DNA from: Trichoplusia ni
Lineage: Eukaryota; Arthropoda; Insecta; Lepidoptera; Noctuidae
Direction: 5' to 3'
Length of the DNA: 64,000 nt
NCBI RefSeq assembly: GCF_003590095.1
Contig: NC_039486.1
Span: forward strand, 6,012,336-6,076,335
Shown here: piece by piece, positions 13,687 through 24,718 of the stretch
Position numbering within the stretch: the stretch's first letter is position 1
Layout: every line of letters begins with the position of its first letter
Program-made: the position numbers and the translations under genes
Notes under the pieces: model-generated
The model's input: the letters and a program-made list of their open reading frames with translations, nothing else
Told to the model about the DNA's origin: nothing
Databases searched by the model: none

Positions 13687-14404
13687 TTTTAATGTTTTTC
13701 AATATTTATTCAATTATATGGACGTTTTGACATTAGGACACATTTTTATTGTTATTTACTCACAATCTAATGGCAGCTGCACAAGACAGTGTCTACATTA
13801 AAATGAAACAGGGATATTTGAAAATAACAAACAAAAAAGGTCTGTAGCAACAGTGGTAATAAAATATTACCACACTTTTACTAGCTTCATCTGTATGTTT
13901 GTTTGTTTGTGACTTGATTTTGACCCACTTCGAATGGTTAGATTTCAGTTACCTAAACTTAGTAGACTTATTGAGGACCGCTGATGTTAAAGTAATTTGA
14001 AATAAAAAATAAAAAAATTAAATCCTTGTTTTTTAAATCATCCGAACTAAAAAGTAGAGAATAATTTCCAAAATAATTCAAATTAGGGATAAAAGTGATA
14101 AATCAAAGAAATTATTTTAATGTAATAAAGCGGGGTGCGCCTGATGATAACATTCCATTGACAGTGTGCGCAATCCAATTCACTTTGGGCTGAAATACAT
14201 GGATTTGCGCACTATACACAGTTAACACTTACGAATATGTATGTAAAATAATATTATATTTTTGCACTCCTGCACTTTTACATACATTTCAAAATAGATA
14301 GCTTCTAAAAATTAAATTGGAGTGTCTGTTTATAGTATTGATAATTTAATCCATTTGCCATTCATTCATCGGCCATTGTATACATATAGCAGAATCGGGG
14401 CCCT

Positions 14405-14432
14405 GTTCACGTTACTATACTGTAACGTGAAC
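14405..14432. repeat. Perfect inverted repeat (11-bp arms, 6-bp loop)
   Basis: GTTCACGTTAC at 14405-14415 is the exact reverse complement of 14422-14432, with TATACT between. It would form a stable cruciform or hairpin in the spacer between the two divergent genes. It could be a dimeric transcription-factor site or a transposon tip remnant. Confidence 0.7.
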
Positions 14433-14908
14433 CAATACTGTTTCAGAGACATCTTGTGGAATTTTATTGAACTATAACCCAAACAGACCCTGTACCATTA
14501 AATTTAAAGAATATAAAATGGATTTAAATTTGCACATAAGAAACAATAAAGTTAAATAGATACAAAAAAAGCAGTCTTTTTATTTTTTCTTTTAATAAAC
14601 TTTCCCATCATTCAAAACATCGTAACAAAATGCTGTCTGTCCTTTTTGTCTTCAATTTGGCCGACGTTCCGTGTCACGCATTTTCACGAAAGAAATATCC
14701 ATCTTATACTTGGGAATCTCAACTCAGTGCTCATAAAACACATTATTTTTATGATTTTGAATGAAAATAACTAGTTGTTTAATACAATTAATTCAAACCT
14801 TATAAAAATTTCATTCTAATTTTTAACTTTGACCTGGACCACACGTGTCACATTTGTTATCTCATGCTGCCAAGTGCTAGGAGATGTCAAAGTATTAAAA
14901 ACTGTTTG

Positions 14909-14914
14909 TCAGTT
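14909..14914 (+). promoter_or_regulatory. Initiator-like motif, probable Tango1 transcription start
   Basis: TCAGTT matches the arthropod initiator consensus TCAGTY, with the start expected at the A (14911). It lies 108 bp upstream of the Tango1 ATG with no upstream ATG that stays open. There is no TATA box at the right spacing. The motif is short and can occur by chance. Confidence 0.4.
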
Positions 14915-15018
14915 CTGCGTGTTACAGAACGAGCGAACGACCGACTTGACAGATGATGTGGCCTAACGTCTAGCGAATTTTTTAAGAAATATTAATATAG
15001 ATTTATTAGAATGCGAAA

Positions 15019-18000
15019 ATGATTGTGTTTAAACTTATTTTATTTACGTTATTTATCTCAGTGGCACAATGCAGGATTCCGGACAAAGTGTATTGTGCTA
15101 ATAAAGAATGCGATGGTAAGTTACCTTATTGCACTGCAATACATGTCAGTTTTCATGAGATAACTTTCTAACAAAATATTTGTAACTCTTACAGGACCTA
15201 TATCTAAAGCCAAAACTCTACTGAGTTACACTAGTGTTGACCCGGACCTTATGTCTTTTCGGGCAAACAGCGAAGCAATAATTTACATGAAATCAGCTGG
15301 TAGCAATGCAGACTTATGGTATGCGACTATTAACGGAAAATCTGGCTTAGTTAACACTATGTTTTTAAGAGAATATAAAGTTATAGAAAAGAAACCTCAA
15401 TTTATTGTTCCATATGAAAGAAATAGTCAGGAAGATAGTGTGGTACCTGATAAGGTACAAAAACCGCATGAAGTGTTCGAGGGAACCACTATTTACACCA
15501 CCGAAGCTGCTGTAAGTGAGGAACAGCAGGATACTTCAACTGAGTCCTCACCAACTGTGAGTAATGACAAACTTACTCCTGAACTTGAAACTGTAGCAGA
15601 ATCTGAAAACCAAAATGATATTAATAATGCTCCAAATGAACCTAGTCAAGAAACTTATGAAGTAGAAGAGACAGTTGATGAATATCCAGAAGAACAAGAA
15701 AACACTGAGCCAGTGGAAGCTGAGTCTCAAGAAATAAATATTGATGGAGAAACATCAGCTGAAACTATATTTGACACCAATAATGAGGCAGCCATAAACA
15801 ACTCTCAGGGTGAAACTCCTGTTGAAGATCAACCAAGTAACCAAGTGCTTCATAATGAATTGCCTCCTGAAGCACTGCCCCCACCACAAATGCTAACTAT
15901 GGGCAGTGAATCTGTCTTAAAAGCCCCTGAACAGCAAGAGTTTGTACCAAACACCCTAAGTGAGACTGAGCAAGGTGACAGTCAAGAACAAAATATATCA
16001 TCACCCAATAGTTATTCAGATTCTGATAAAGTGCAAGTTGCTGAAGAAACAGCTAGTGAGGTAGATAGTGAGAATGGTAATACTATCGATGCAAAAGTTG
16101 AAAATCCAATTAATGAACATAGTGAAAGCCCTATAAATGAGCCTGAAGATAGCCCCACAAGTGAATCTACTGTAATCCCCACAACTGAGCCAACTGTTAG
16201 CACTACATTAGAACCTGAGATCAATCAAAATTATGAGCCACAGCAAGTAATACCACCTATTTACAACTATAATACTGGCAATCAAGGTGAGAATATTCCA
16301 CCAATTGTAAATATTGAAGAATCAAGTCACCCTGCACCTGACTCAGAGAAGCCTATGTCTGCCCCACCATTAGAATCATTGCCAACGAGTCTACCATTAG
16401 TAGCAGAAACTATTCCCCCTACAACAGAAACAATTCCTCCTTTATATCCTGAAGTCGCTCAACCCCTACCTACACAAGAAACCATCCCTCCAATCATGAA
16501 TTATGAAGCACCACCTACCACTGAAATTAGTCCACCAGAGCTAGCTTCATACCCATACATCACAACGCCATCTAGTGAACCTGCTTCTGAACTGTATGCA
16601 CAAGAAACTACACCAGTCCCTGATACTGATACTTCTACTGTGAATGTTGAAGATCTCATAGCTTCTTTGCCTGATGCCCCACCAGAAATCAGTAGTACTA
16701 CAACGGAAGCACCACCTCAAGAAGAGAATACGGAAGGTTTCTTCTCGAATATGTATTCTACTGTGGCAGACATCTTCCCATCATCAACTGAAACACCAGA
16801 ACCTCTATACAATACCGAGTTTCCAACACATGAAAGTGAAAAAGCTGATGGCAATGAAGGATTCTCTTTTCTTAAATATTTCATGTCTACTTATTATTCT
16901 GTTTTTGGGACGAGTGAAGAAACAAAAGCATTGTTTGCGTCTGTTGGTGAGTTAATATCTTTATTTTATTCTCATAACTCAGGCTTGAGAATGGTGTTAA
17001 GGTTAGGTGTAACTGTCTGTTATATGATCAACATATTAAAACTTTAGTTAAAGTAACAATATCAATAAACAAGAGCAGACAATTATACACTAACATTTCT
17101 GAATTCAATCTTATTGTGTCAACATTGCAATGGCCTTACCAACTGAAAAGTATTGATATATGATCCAAGGTCAATAATTAAATCTTTTGAGTATTTATAT
17201 ATAGCCAAAGCATTAAAACTGTAGGTTTTTTTTCCTTCAATGAAACAGGTATTTTATTGTTATTATACTCCAACGAGTACTTAAGTCACTTGCAGAAGTC
17301 ATGGGAACAGGCAGTTTAAAATAACAATAATGAAGTTGTATTATTATAATAAGGTTTTGTTTTTAAAACAGTTGATATTGTTAACATAACATTGGTATTT
17401 ATAAGTAAGTATAGTTCTCAACTACTTTACACAGTCCAGTACTATCAGTTACATCTGATAAGAGTTTTATGCAATGACTGTTTCCGATGCCTGTTTAAAG
17501 ATAATCATATACTATATGTAAGAAGTTACTGAAATAGCTGATATCTTTGTAGTAGCCAATCTTGAATAGGTTTTATCACACATTGTTAGTTTTACTGTCA
17601 CAGATTTCTATCATTTTTCATATAGAAAATAGTCTATCCAAAATGTATAGACATAGATACTTTCTAAAAAATCCTCACTAGATATATTAAGCTGCACAAT
17701 CTAGTAGGTAATTAATAAGAGCCAGGCAATCTGCTAGATATGTACATGTTTTAGGTCAAAGATCATAAAATAAGAGAAATAAAATTGTTCCAAAAATTTA
17801 AACTTCTTTATAGTAATTTCAATACTAAATCATAATACAGGCAAAACAATTTTATTGTACACTAAATACAATGATAAACAAACAACACTTACAAAGTAAA
17901 GTATTTGTTTGTATCAGCCAGAGACACAACATTGAATTAAGTGTTTGTAAACATAGCTAAGGAGATCATATTCTTTTAACAAGCCTTTGCAGTCAGTTTT

Positions 18001-21000
18001 CTCACATTTGATTCAGCTGAACACTGATATTATACATCTGTTAATATTTGACCTCGAAAGCATGTCTTACTTTTATTTTAAAATGATTAACGTTTGGTCT
18101 TGTTATATGATTGTATCTACTTGTTTATTGCAGGGGAAACGTGTTATTCAGATGAATATTGTGATGGAACCTCAAATGACGGTAGTAACAGACTTCTAAC
18201 ATTCCTGTTGACAACAGCAAGTTCCGTGCTTTTATTCACATTAGGATACTACTACATAGACAACAGACGTCAGGATGGTCGTCTTATTGGCACCATCAAC
18301 TCATTACAACGTGATTTACTATTCACCACAAAGGTTAGTAATCATTTTGTACAACTTCTTAAGTTTTACTCGCAACATTAGTATAAGGCCGTAAAATAGG
18401 ACTGCTGCCATTGTGTAAGCGTAATCCTCGTTTCTATAAAAGCTATATTCCTACTGTAAACGCTGATAGTATAAAAACAATCAGTCAAACAAAAAGTCAC
18501 AATGCAATAAGTTTGAATGCTCAATTTATCTTATTTCACAGGAGTGTGAGATCCTTAAAGAGGAACTTTTGACTACTAAGAACAAGTTAGCCGGTATCGA
18601 AGACAGCTCATTCGGTATGGACGATATGGTTCAGTCACTGAAAGAAGAGATCAATGAGTTGAAAGCTACGAACGATAGGCTACGGAATTCTTTAGACGAT
18701 AATGAAAAGTTGCTTAGAGTATCGGAGAATACTGCAGGGGAGCTGCAGAACACTTTAGGTGAAGTAGAAAATACTCTCAGTGAGCTCTTGGCTGAGAGAG
18801 CTAATTCTGAAGAGCAAATTGTTGAATTGAATGGTGAGTCTTTTTATATATTTTATAAGTATGTCGATTCATTGTGTGTATATTATTACGAGACTAGCAA
18901 GTAGGTCAGGGGCCTGTAGATAAGTTGCATTTTTCCGAGTGTTGACTCGAACTAATCATTTAAATATACTGAACCAGACAAGTCAAAGCATTAGAATTTT
19001 AGCCAAGAGTTGTTGATCTCAAAAGAACTCTTACATATTACTTAGGTGGGAAGTTTACAGTTAAGTATTAACTTATATTGCCCTCTAATATGAATCATGC
19101 AGGTAATACAAATAAACATGACGAAGATAGTCACCTATTATTCACACGTGTTAGTACAATGTACTCGGTGGGTAGGTCTAATACGTAAATAATTAAATTA
19201 TGTATTTGACACATGAGTCGTAACATTTCAAATTTTCTATTCGTTTTCTAATGAAATACATTGTACTGTAATATTGTCTAGGCTCTCTACGTCTTATCTG
19301 GCTGTTATATTGTTTTTTTTTTTTAATTAAGGCTATAACTGTCAATTTAAAGAATTTTCCTGCACTAGTCACTAATGTGCAATGTCGATATTATATCAAT
19401 AAATTGTATATTTGTAGATAGCATGATATAATTGATTTTCGTAGCAAATAATGCACAATCATGCTTATAATCGCATTTTTTCAAAACACTTGAATTACGT
19501 ACTTACATTACACTCACACTACATTTATCAAATACTAGATAGGTAACAGCTTATAATATTGAATAATTCAAGGCAATAAATCTAATAAAAACTTCACACA
19601 GATAGATCAACAAATCTGTAACGGCGGCGCTGTCTATTGACAGAAATTGTTTATTAATAAATCTTTTATTTGTATGACATTGACACAACTGAAAGCTGTA
19701 TTAATACACAATATCAATGTTTATTTACCAGTTTGTTTTAGCCCACACATAGCACTATGTACAAAGATTATTTGATTTAACAGGTAGGCTATATGCCGAA
19801 AAAACACTAGTATTCCAGTCAGACATATCTCACAGTGTCCATGTGTGGTCATTACACTCATTACTCGAAACTGGCAGAAATTGCTAAAACAATTAGCAGA
19901 TTGCCATAAGCAAAAAAAAGGAAGCTATAACTGTCAAGAAAAGATATATCTTTCGCTATTTCTATTACTTTCAGCCGCCATAAAATAACAAGCCTGAATA
20001 TTTTTATGAAATTCAATCTGTTTATCTTTTAGGTAAAATTCAAGCATTCGAAGAAGAATTAATAACAGTTAGCCGCGAGCGAGATAACTTCCAACTTAAG
20101 TATGTGTCTGCTGAATCGGCTCTAGAAGAGTTCAAGAAGCAAAAGAAACAGTTAGAGGATGTCAATCAGCAGCTGGCAGAGGCTAAAAACACCATTGAGC
20201 TGCAGAAACATGAAATTGAAGCACTCAAAGTAAGTATACTTGCTTTAACTAAGTATATGGGGGCTAACCACCTCAAAGATCAGGACTGTTGCCATTGTGA
20301 AATACAGATGTCGCTTCACGCAGTGTAGAGATCCTACTCGCATAAATTTTCTTTAGGTTTTAGTGGTAGCCTACCTTCATTGTAAATAATTTGTTATACC
20401 ACATTTGTATGTTGTCGACGGCCAATCACTGCTGTTTTGGACAGTACAGTTTAATAAATTTCAAATTATTTAAAGGTGAAATAAAGATGACATTCGTTTT
20501 TTTTCTGTACTAGAAAGAAATAATGCCAGAAAATATGAAGATGTTTTGAATTAAATGCGATGTTGCCTGGCTCGCAGTATTTTTTCAACAGATTCCATTC
20601 AAATAGAGTCTTTCAAGATTCGGTTCTGTAACTATTCAAAATGATTTCAGGATGCTATCAAAGAGTTAAAGAATGGAATGTCATCAGATGTGGACGTAAC
20701 ATCTTTCATAGACCACACGGAAATCAAAGCTAAACTTTCCAAAGCTTTGCAAGAGAAAAATACATTTGAATCTAAGTTTGAGGTAAGCATAAGAATTCTA
20801 AATATAAGTCTAGAGATTTTTCGAATAAAGTCTTTTTTCCCTACAGAAATTATAAAAAACCCACTGCATTAAATAGAGACTTTGTTTATTTCTTTGATAC
20901 ACTTCACAGCCCAAACGGCTGCACAGCTGTTGGTATATGAGGTGTCATTAAATTTGCTTGAAGTGCAAGACTGACATAGGTTAAATTATAGATATATTTA

Positions 21001-24000
21001 CTACATAAAACCTTCAGGTAATCAAAATCGATTCACATAAGATATTTTTATTTACAGACGGAATATAAAGAGAGAACCCGTCTCGCAGAAGAACTGAAGA
21101 CTACTCAAGAAACATTAACTACTACAAGTCAAAGTGCGACAGAAGCACTCACTAGGCTAGAGGTCTTAGGCAAATACTTTCAAGAAAGGGAGAATGAACT
21201 TTTAAAGTGAGTATGTGAATATAGTACATAAAATGCTACGTGTGAATTTTTGAATACGAAATTTAGAATTTCGTGAAAATAAACCGAACAGGAATAAATT
21301 ATTTGGTTTCTGTTTGACATGGATTAAATTGTCTTACATTATAAAGAAAAGTTTTTAAAAACATCTTGAATGTGTTATAATTTTGCAAAATAGGTAATTT
21401 TTTGTTTTATTATATTTAATAAAACTTCTTTTAATTTTTAAGGGAACTTAGCACCAAAGAGTCGTTGTGGCTGAGCAAGCAAGGAGAATCAGCTAGTACA
21501 GTAGAAAAAATGGAATTACTTCAGCAAGAAATTCAAAGATATAAGTGAGTAGATCGTATATTACATTGGTCATAATTTGTACTTGTATTACCTTGTTTTG
21601 TAGATTAAATTATAGCTTAATTAATAACTGCTGTATAACTTTTATTTTTATTCAGTACTAGCTAACTCGGCGTAATACGTACCGCCTAACAGTCAATGAT
21701 AATAATGTCGCCAAAAATATATATTTTTTTCAATATTTTCTCGCCTTTTAAACCTTCAGATTTTTAGCGAGCAATTTTTATATATATATATATAAAGACT
21801 AGCTGTTTTGTGCGGTTTCTCCCCGATTTCGTTGCTATTTAACAGTTTTTGATATTTTTTTTCTCTTACGCAACTTTTCCATATCTTCTTACATTTTATA
21901 TCTTTCCTGGACTTTCACAAATGTTTCAAGAATAAAATAAGCCAAATTAACAATCAACCGTTCTCGAGTTTTAGCGAGACTAACGAACAGTAATTCATTT
22001 TTATATATAAAAGATTGTTGCCAAAATAAAAATAGTCTGAATGATTTGTGTGCTTTTCAATTAAAATGTGTTATCTATTCTAGGGAGAAGTGCGACGCTC
22101 TAACCCTGGAGCTGGCGGAGCAGGAGTCGTCCCGGCGCAGCGCGCTGAGCGAGGTGGAGGCGCGCGCGCACGCCGCGTGGCTGGAGGCGCGCGCCGCCCG
22201 CCGCGACGCCGACGCCGCGCGGGGCGACGCCGCCGCGCTGCGCCGCAAGCTGGCCGCGCTCTCCGCGCTCTCCGCCGCCGACGGCGCCGTGTCGCCGCAT
22301 CACAGTACGTGCTGCTATCGATCTGTACTCTCTTGCCCGATCCTTGGAATGGTTCTAAAAATGGTCAAACACTCACTAGCGGATCAAACTTCGTACCACC
22401 TTTAAATTATCTGAAAGATAATCCGTTTTGTTGACTACCAACAGCAGCGCTATGTATTCATATTCACTAATAAATACTTGTAATTCGGTCTAACTGTAAA
22501 GGGTTCATGAAAAACAAATGCAAGATATTTTTTTTTTTGCTTGGCCAATTTCAGTGACCACAACAAATGCAAAATATTACACTACGCAATTTAATTCTGA
22601 TAGAAAATTGACCACAACGTTATGTTATGTTCAATTTGTGAACATAATATAGTAATAATGTACGCGTTCCCACAGAAGTGGTGTCCCCGCTGGAGACGGC
22701 GGAGTCCCCGTCGCTGCCGCCGCCGCTGCCGCCGATGTTCCTGCCGCCGCCGCTGCTGCCGCCGCTGCCGCGCCCGCCGCCGCTCGGCCGCCTGCCCTCG
22801 CCGCACCCGCCCAGGCTAGTTCACCACACTATATTAAAAGACTTGAGGGTTTCACCGGGTCGCACTTTACGTGGGCCTAGACTAAACATATGTTGCACGT
22901 TAATTTGCTCTTTTCTTGATCTCCTCCTATCCTAATAATATTATAAACACGAAAGTTGTATAGATGCATTGATGTTTGTTCCACTTTTACGCAAAAAAAC
23001 TTACAAAGATAGTTTATAACCATGATTAACACATAGGATAACTTTTATCTCGATGTTATGTTCCTGTGCTATCGATTTCAATCGAGTAGGCCCTCGGGCA
23101 ACAGCAAGTATTTTTATAACAAGGAACACGGTGGTAAAAAAATACACTATTGAACAGTATTTAACCCCTTAAAATTATATAAGTATAAAACATACTCATT
23201 CGTAATTCATTCATATCATTTCATAGATATGGCGACCGGCGCTACTCGCCCGACAGCCGGTATTCGCCGGGCAGTAGGTATTCACCTGACAGCCGGTATT
23301 CACCGGAGACGGTGCGGTATTCGCCCGACAGCCGATACTCGCCGCGCTCAAGGCGGTCGCCATACTCGCCCAGGTCTAGGAGACGATCGAGATCGAGGGA
23401 AAGGTATGTCTATTCTATTTTTTTTTTTCAAAAATATTATCTTATTAACTGATTTTAATCTGATGTTAGACCAACTTATGAGTCACTATCATGATTGCCT
23501 TACCACACGTATATTAACGTTCGATATATTATATATCGAACTATCGTAGCAGATAGCTACCGACTAAACTGCAATATACCATGATTTCATTTATTTCATC
23601 ATACTTGTATAAGTATTAAAACAATTGTCAAATATTTCTTTTGGTACGATGACAGCCGTCCTCTACGGTCGCGGAACGGGCCAGCGCCGGCCGACACCGA
23701 AACTGAATACAACTCAGACAGCCCGTCGCGAGAACCGCGCAGGCGAGGCAGATACTCAAGACATTCAGGTAAGGAACAACCCGCACCAGTTAAAATCGAT
23801 AATGAGGTGATACGAGAAATATCGTGTGACTTGCAATACATTGCAGAGTTCTGCAGCTCTGCTATTTAAGGTGATATACCATCGCCGGCCATGTATCGCA
23901 ATGTTCATGATATTTCTCGCACCGTCTGAATCGGCTTTTAGCCAGCGGTCTTCTAACGTCAACAACGTGATTGACGTTAGAGGTAGTTCGCACACGTGCC

Positions 24001-24718
24001 AATAATAAAAATTGTGCGTCACATGGCCTATTTCACGACCGCCACAATTCCGTTAAATTACCTGACAGATTTTTTTATACTTAGGGTCGATTTTTCGATT
24101 GAAAAATTGGGCCTTAGGGAGTATTTTTCAATCATCAGTTAACTTCTATCTGAGGGTTAAATTAATATGGCCGTTTGACATATTTTCTATACAAAAGCTG
24201 TCAAAACACGAGTTAAAACATTTTATGTGTTTACAAAACAGCCACACAGGTATTTAATTTTAATAAAATTAAATATTTTTTTTATGTAGATGCTTTATGA
24301 TTTTTTTGCTAGTAACGGTACATACTTATACTGATTTTTTGCTTTGGTAACTCGATTCAATAATATTCGTACATTTAAAGTTTTTTGTAATTTTTTCAAC
24401 AGCCACACAGGTAATATATGAAATTTAAATAATATATCACGAGTGTATATTGATATTTAAGTTAAAAAAAAATATTTAAGTCTTTTTTTGCCGTCTAGCA
24501 TACACGGAACATAATACCATCAATATCTTGTATTGATCGCATCGTAAACGTAACAGAATCATTTACGCCCATACTATAAATGTTTTAGGATTTCATAGTA
24601 AGGTCTTTTTTATAGTAAAAAAAATCTGTAACTCAAATACTCTGAATATTCAATCGTGTTCAATTTGTTTCCAGGTCCTAGCTCTGGTTCGGGATGCTCA
24701 TCGGAATCGGATAAATGA
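15019..24718 (+). CDS. Tango1: Transport and Golgi organization protein 1 (TANGO1/MIA3 family)
   Basis: Thirteen exons (15019-15115, 15195-16946, 18134-18333, 18542-18833, 20033-20229, 20651-20782, 21058-21206, 21443-21544, 22084-22304, 22676-22814, 23227-23403, 23656-23768, 24675-24718) join in phase to 1204 residues. TANGO1 sits at ER exit sites, binds bulky cargo such as collagen through a lumenal SH3-like domain and recruits COPII coat. Order here: signal peptide (1-18), SH3-like domain (about 25-105, with NADLWYATINGKSG), a long acidic Pro/Ser/Thr/Glu-rich disordered lumenal region to about 616, one membrane helix (637-658), cytosolic coiled coils (about 665-1040) and a proline-rich tail (1048-1204). 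This is the family's standard architecture. Exon 9 is far more GC-rich than the rest, exon 10 appears to use a GC splice donor, and exon 11 encodes RYSP repeats. The 16946 donor may compete with an intronic poly-A site. The start is the first ATG giving a signal peptide; an ATG eight bases upstream stops after three codons. Confidence 0.9.
17064..17069 (+). other. Possible intronic polyadenylation signal in Tango1
   Basis: AATAAA lies 17 bases after the stop codon (17045-17047) reached when translation reads past the exon-2 donor at 16946. Use of this site would yield a lumenal-only protein without the membrane helix. Such hexamers are common in AT-rich introns, so this is suggestive only. 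Confidence 0.3.
21658..21806 (-). mobile_element. Helitron terminus in a Tango1 intron
   Basis: Read on the minus strand, the 21658-21700 segment ends in a hairpin sequence (ACTGTTAGGCGGTACG) then CTAG next to T, the same terminus as at 13461-13513. A TA-repeat (about 21780-21794) follows, and a second ACTAG-starting repeat begins near 21799. Probably decayed Helitron copies, possibly nested, inside the intron between exons 8 and 9. The inner boundary is uncertain. Confidence 0.5.
23227..23403 (+). repeat. Coding tandem repeat (RYSP units) in Tango1 exon 11
   Basis: Exon 11 encodes repeated RYSP/DS/GS units, at least five RYSP tetrapeptides and related SPYSP, followed by Arg/Ser dipeptides. 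At DNA level the unit resembles CGGTATTCGCC with variable spacing. It lies in the proline/serine-rich cytosolic tail; in TANGO1 this tail binds Sec23. A repeat like this can vary in copy number between individuals. Confidence 0.75.
23952..23981. repeat. Perfect hairpin (11-bp stem, 8-base loop) in a Tango1 intron
   Basis: TCTAACGTCAA at 23952-23962 pairs exactly with 23971-23981. It lies in the last intron (23769-24674). Just upstream, segments near 23813-23827 and 23905-23917 share a looser inverted match (GAGAAATATC versus GATATTTCTC). Together they suggest a fold-back element or MITE; no target-site duplication was identified. Confidence 0.55.

Larger units (their letters stand above)
13687..15018. 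other. Divergent intergenic region between CATIP and Tango1
   Basis: This 1.3-kb spacer separates two genes transcribed away from each other. It contains the 5' UTR and likely initiator of Tango1 (14911), a perfect palindrome at 14405-14432 and AT-rich sequence. No open frame worth calling. Confidence 0.6.

Noticed and set aside
16674..16955. 93-codon plus-strand frame within Tango1 exon 2
   Set aside because: Out of frame with the SH3-like/acidic reading, which runs unbroken and splices in phase to the membrane-helix exon.
22090..22434. GC-rich overlapping frames on both strands of Tango1 exon 9
   Set aside because: High GC removes stop codons in all frames. Only the frame KEKCDALTLELAEQESS continues the coiled coil and splices in phase.
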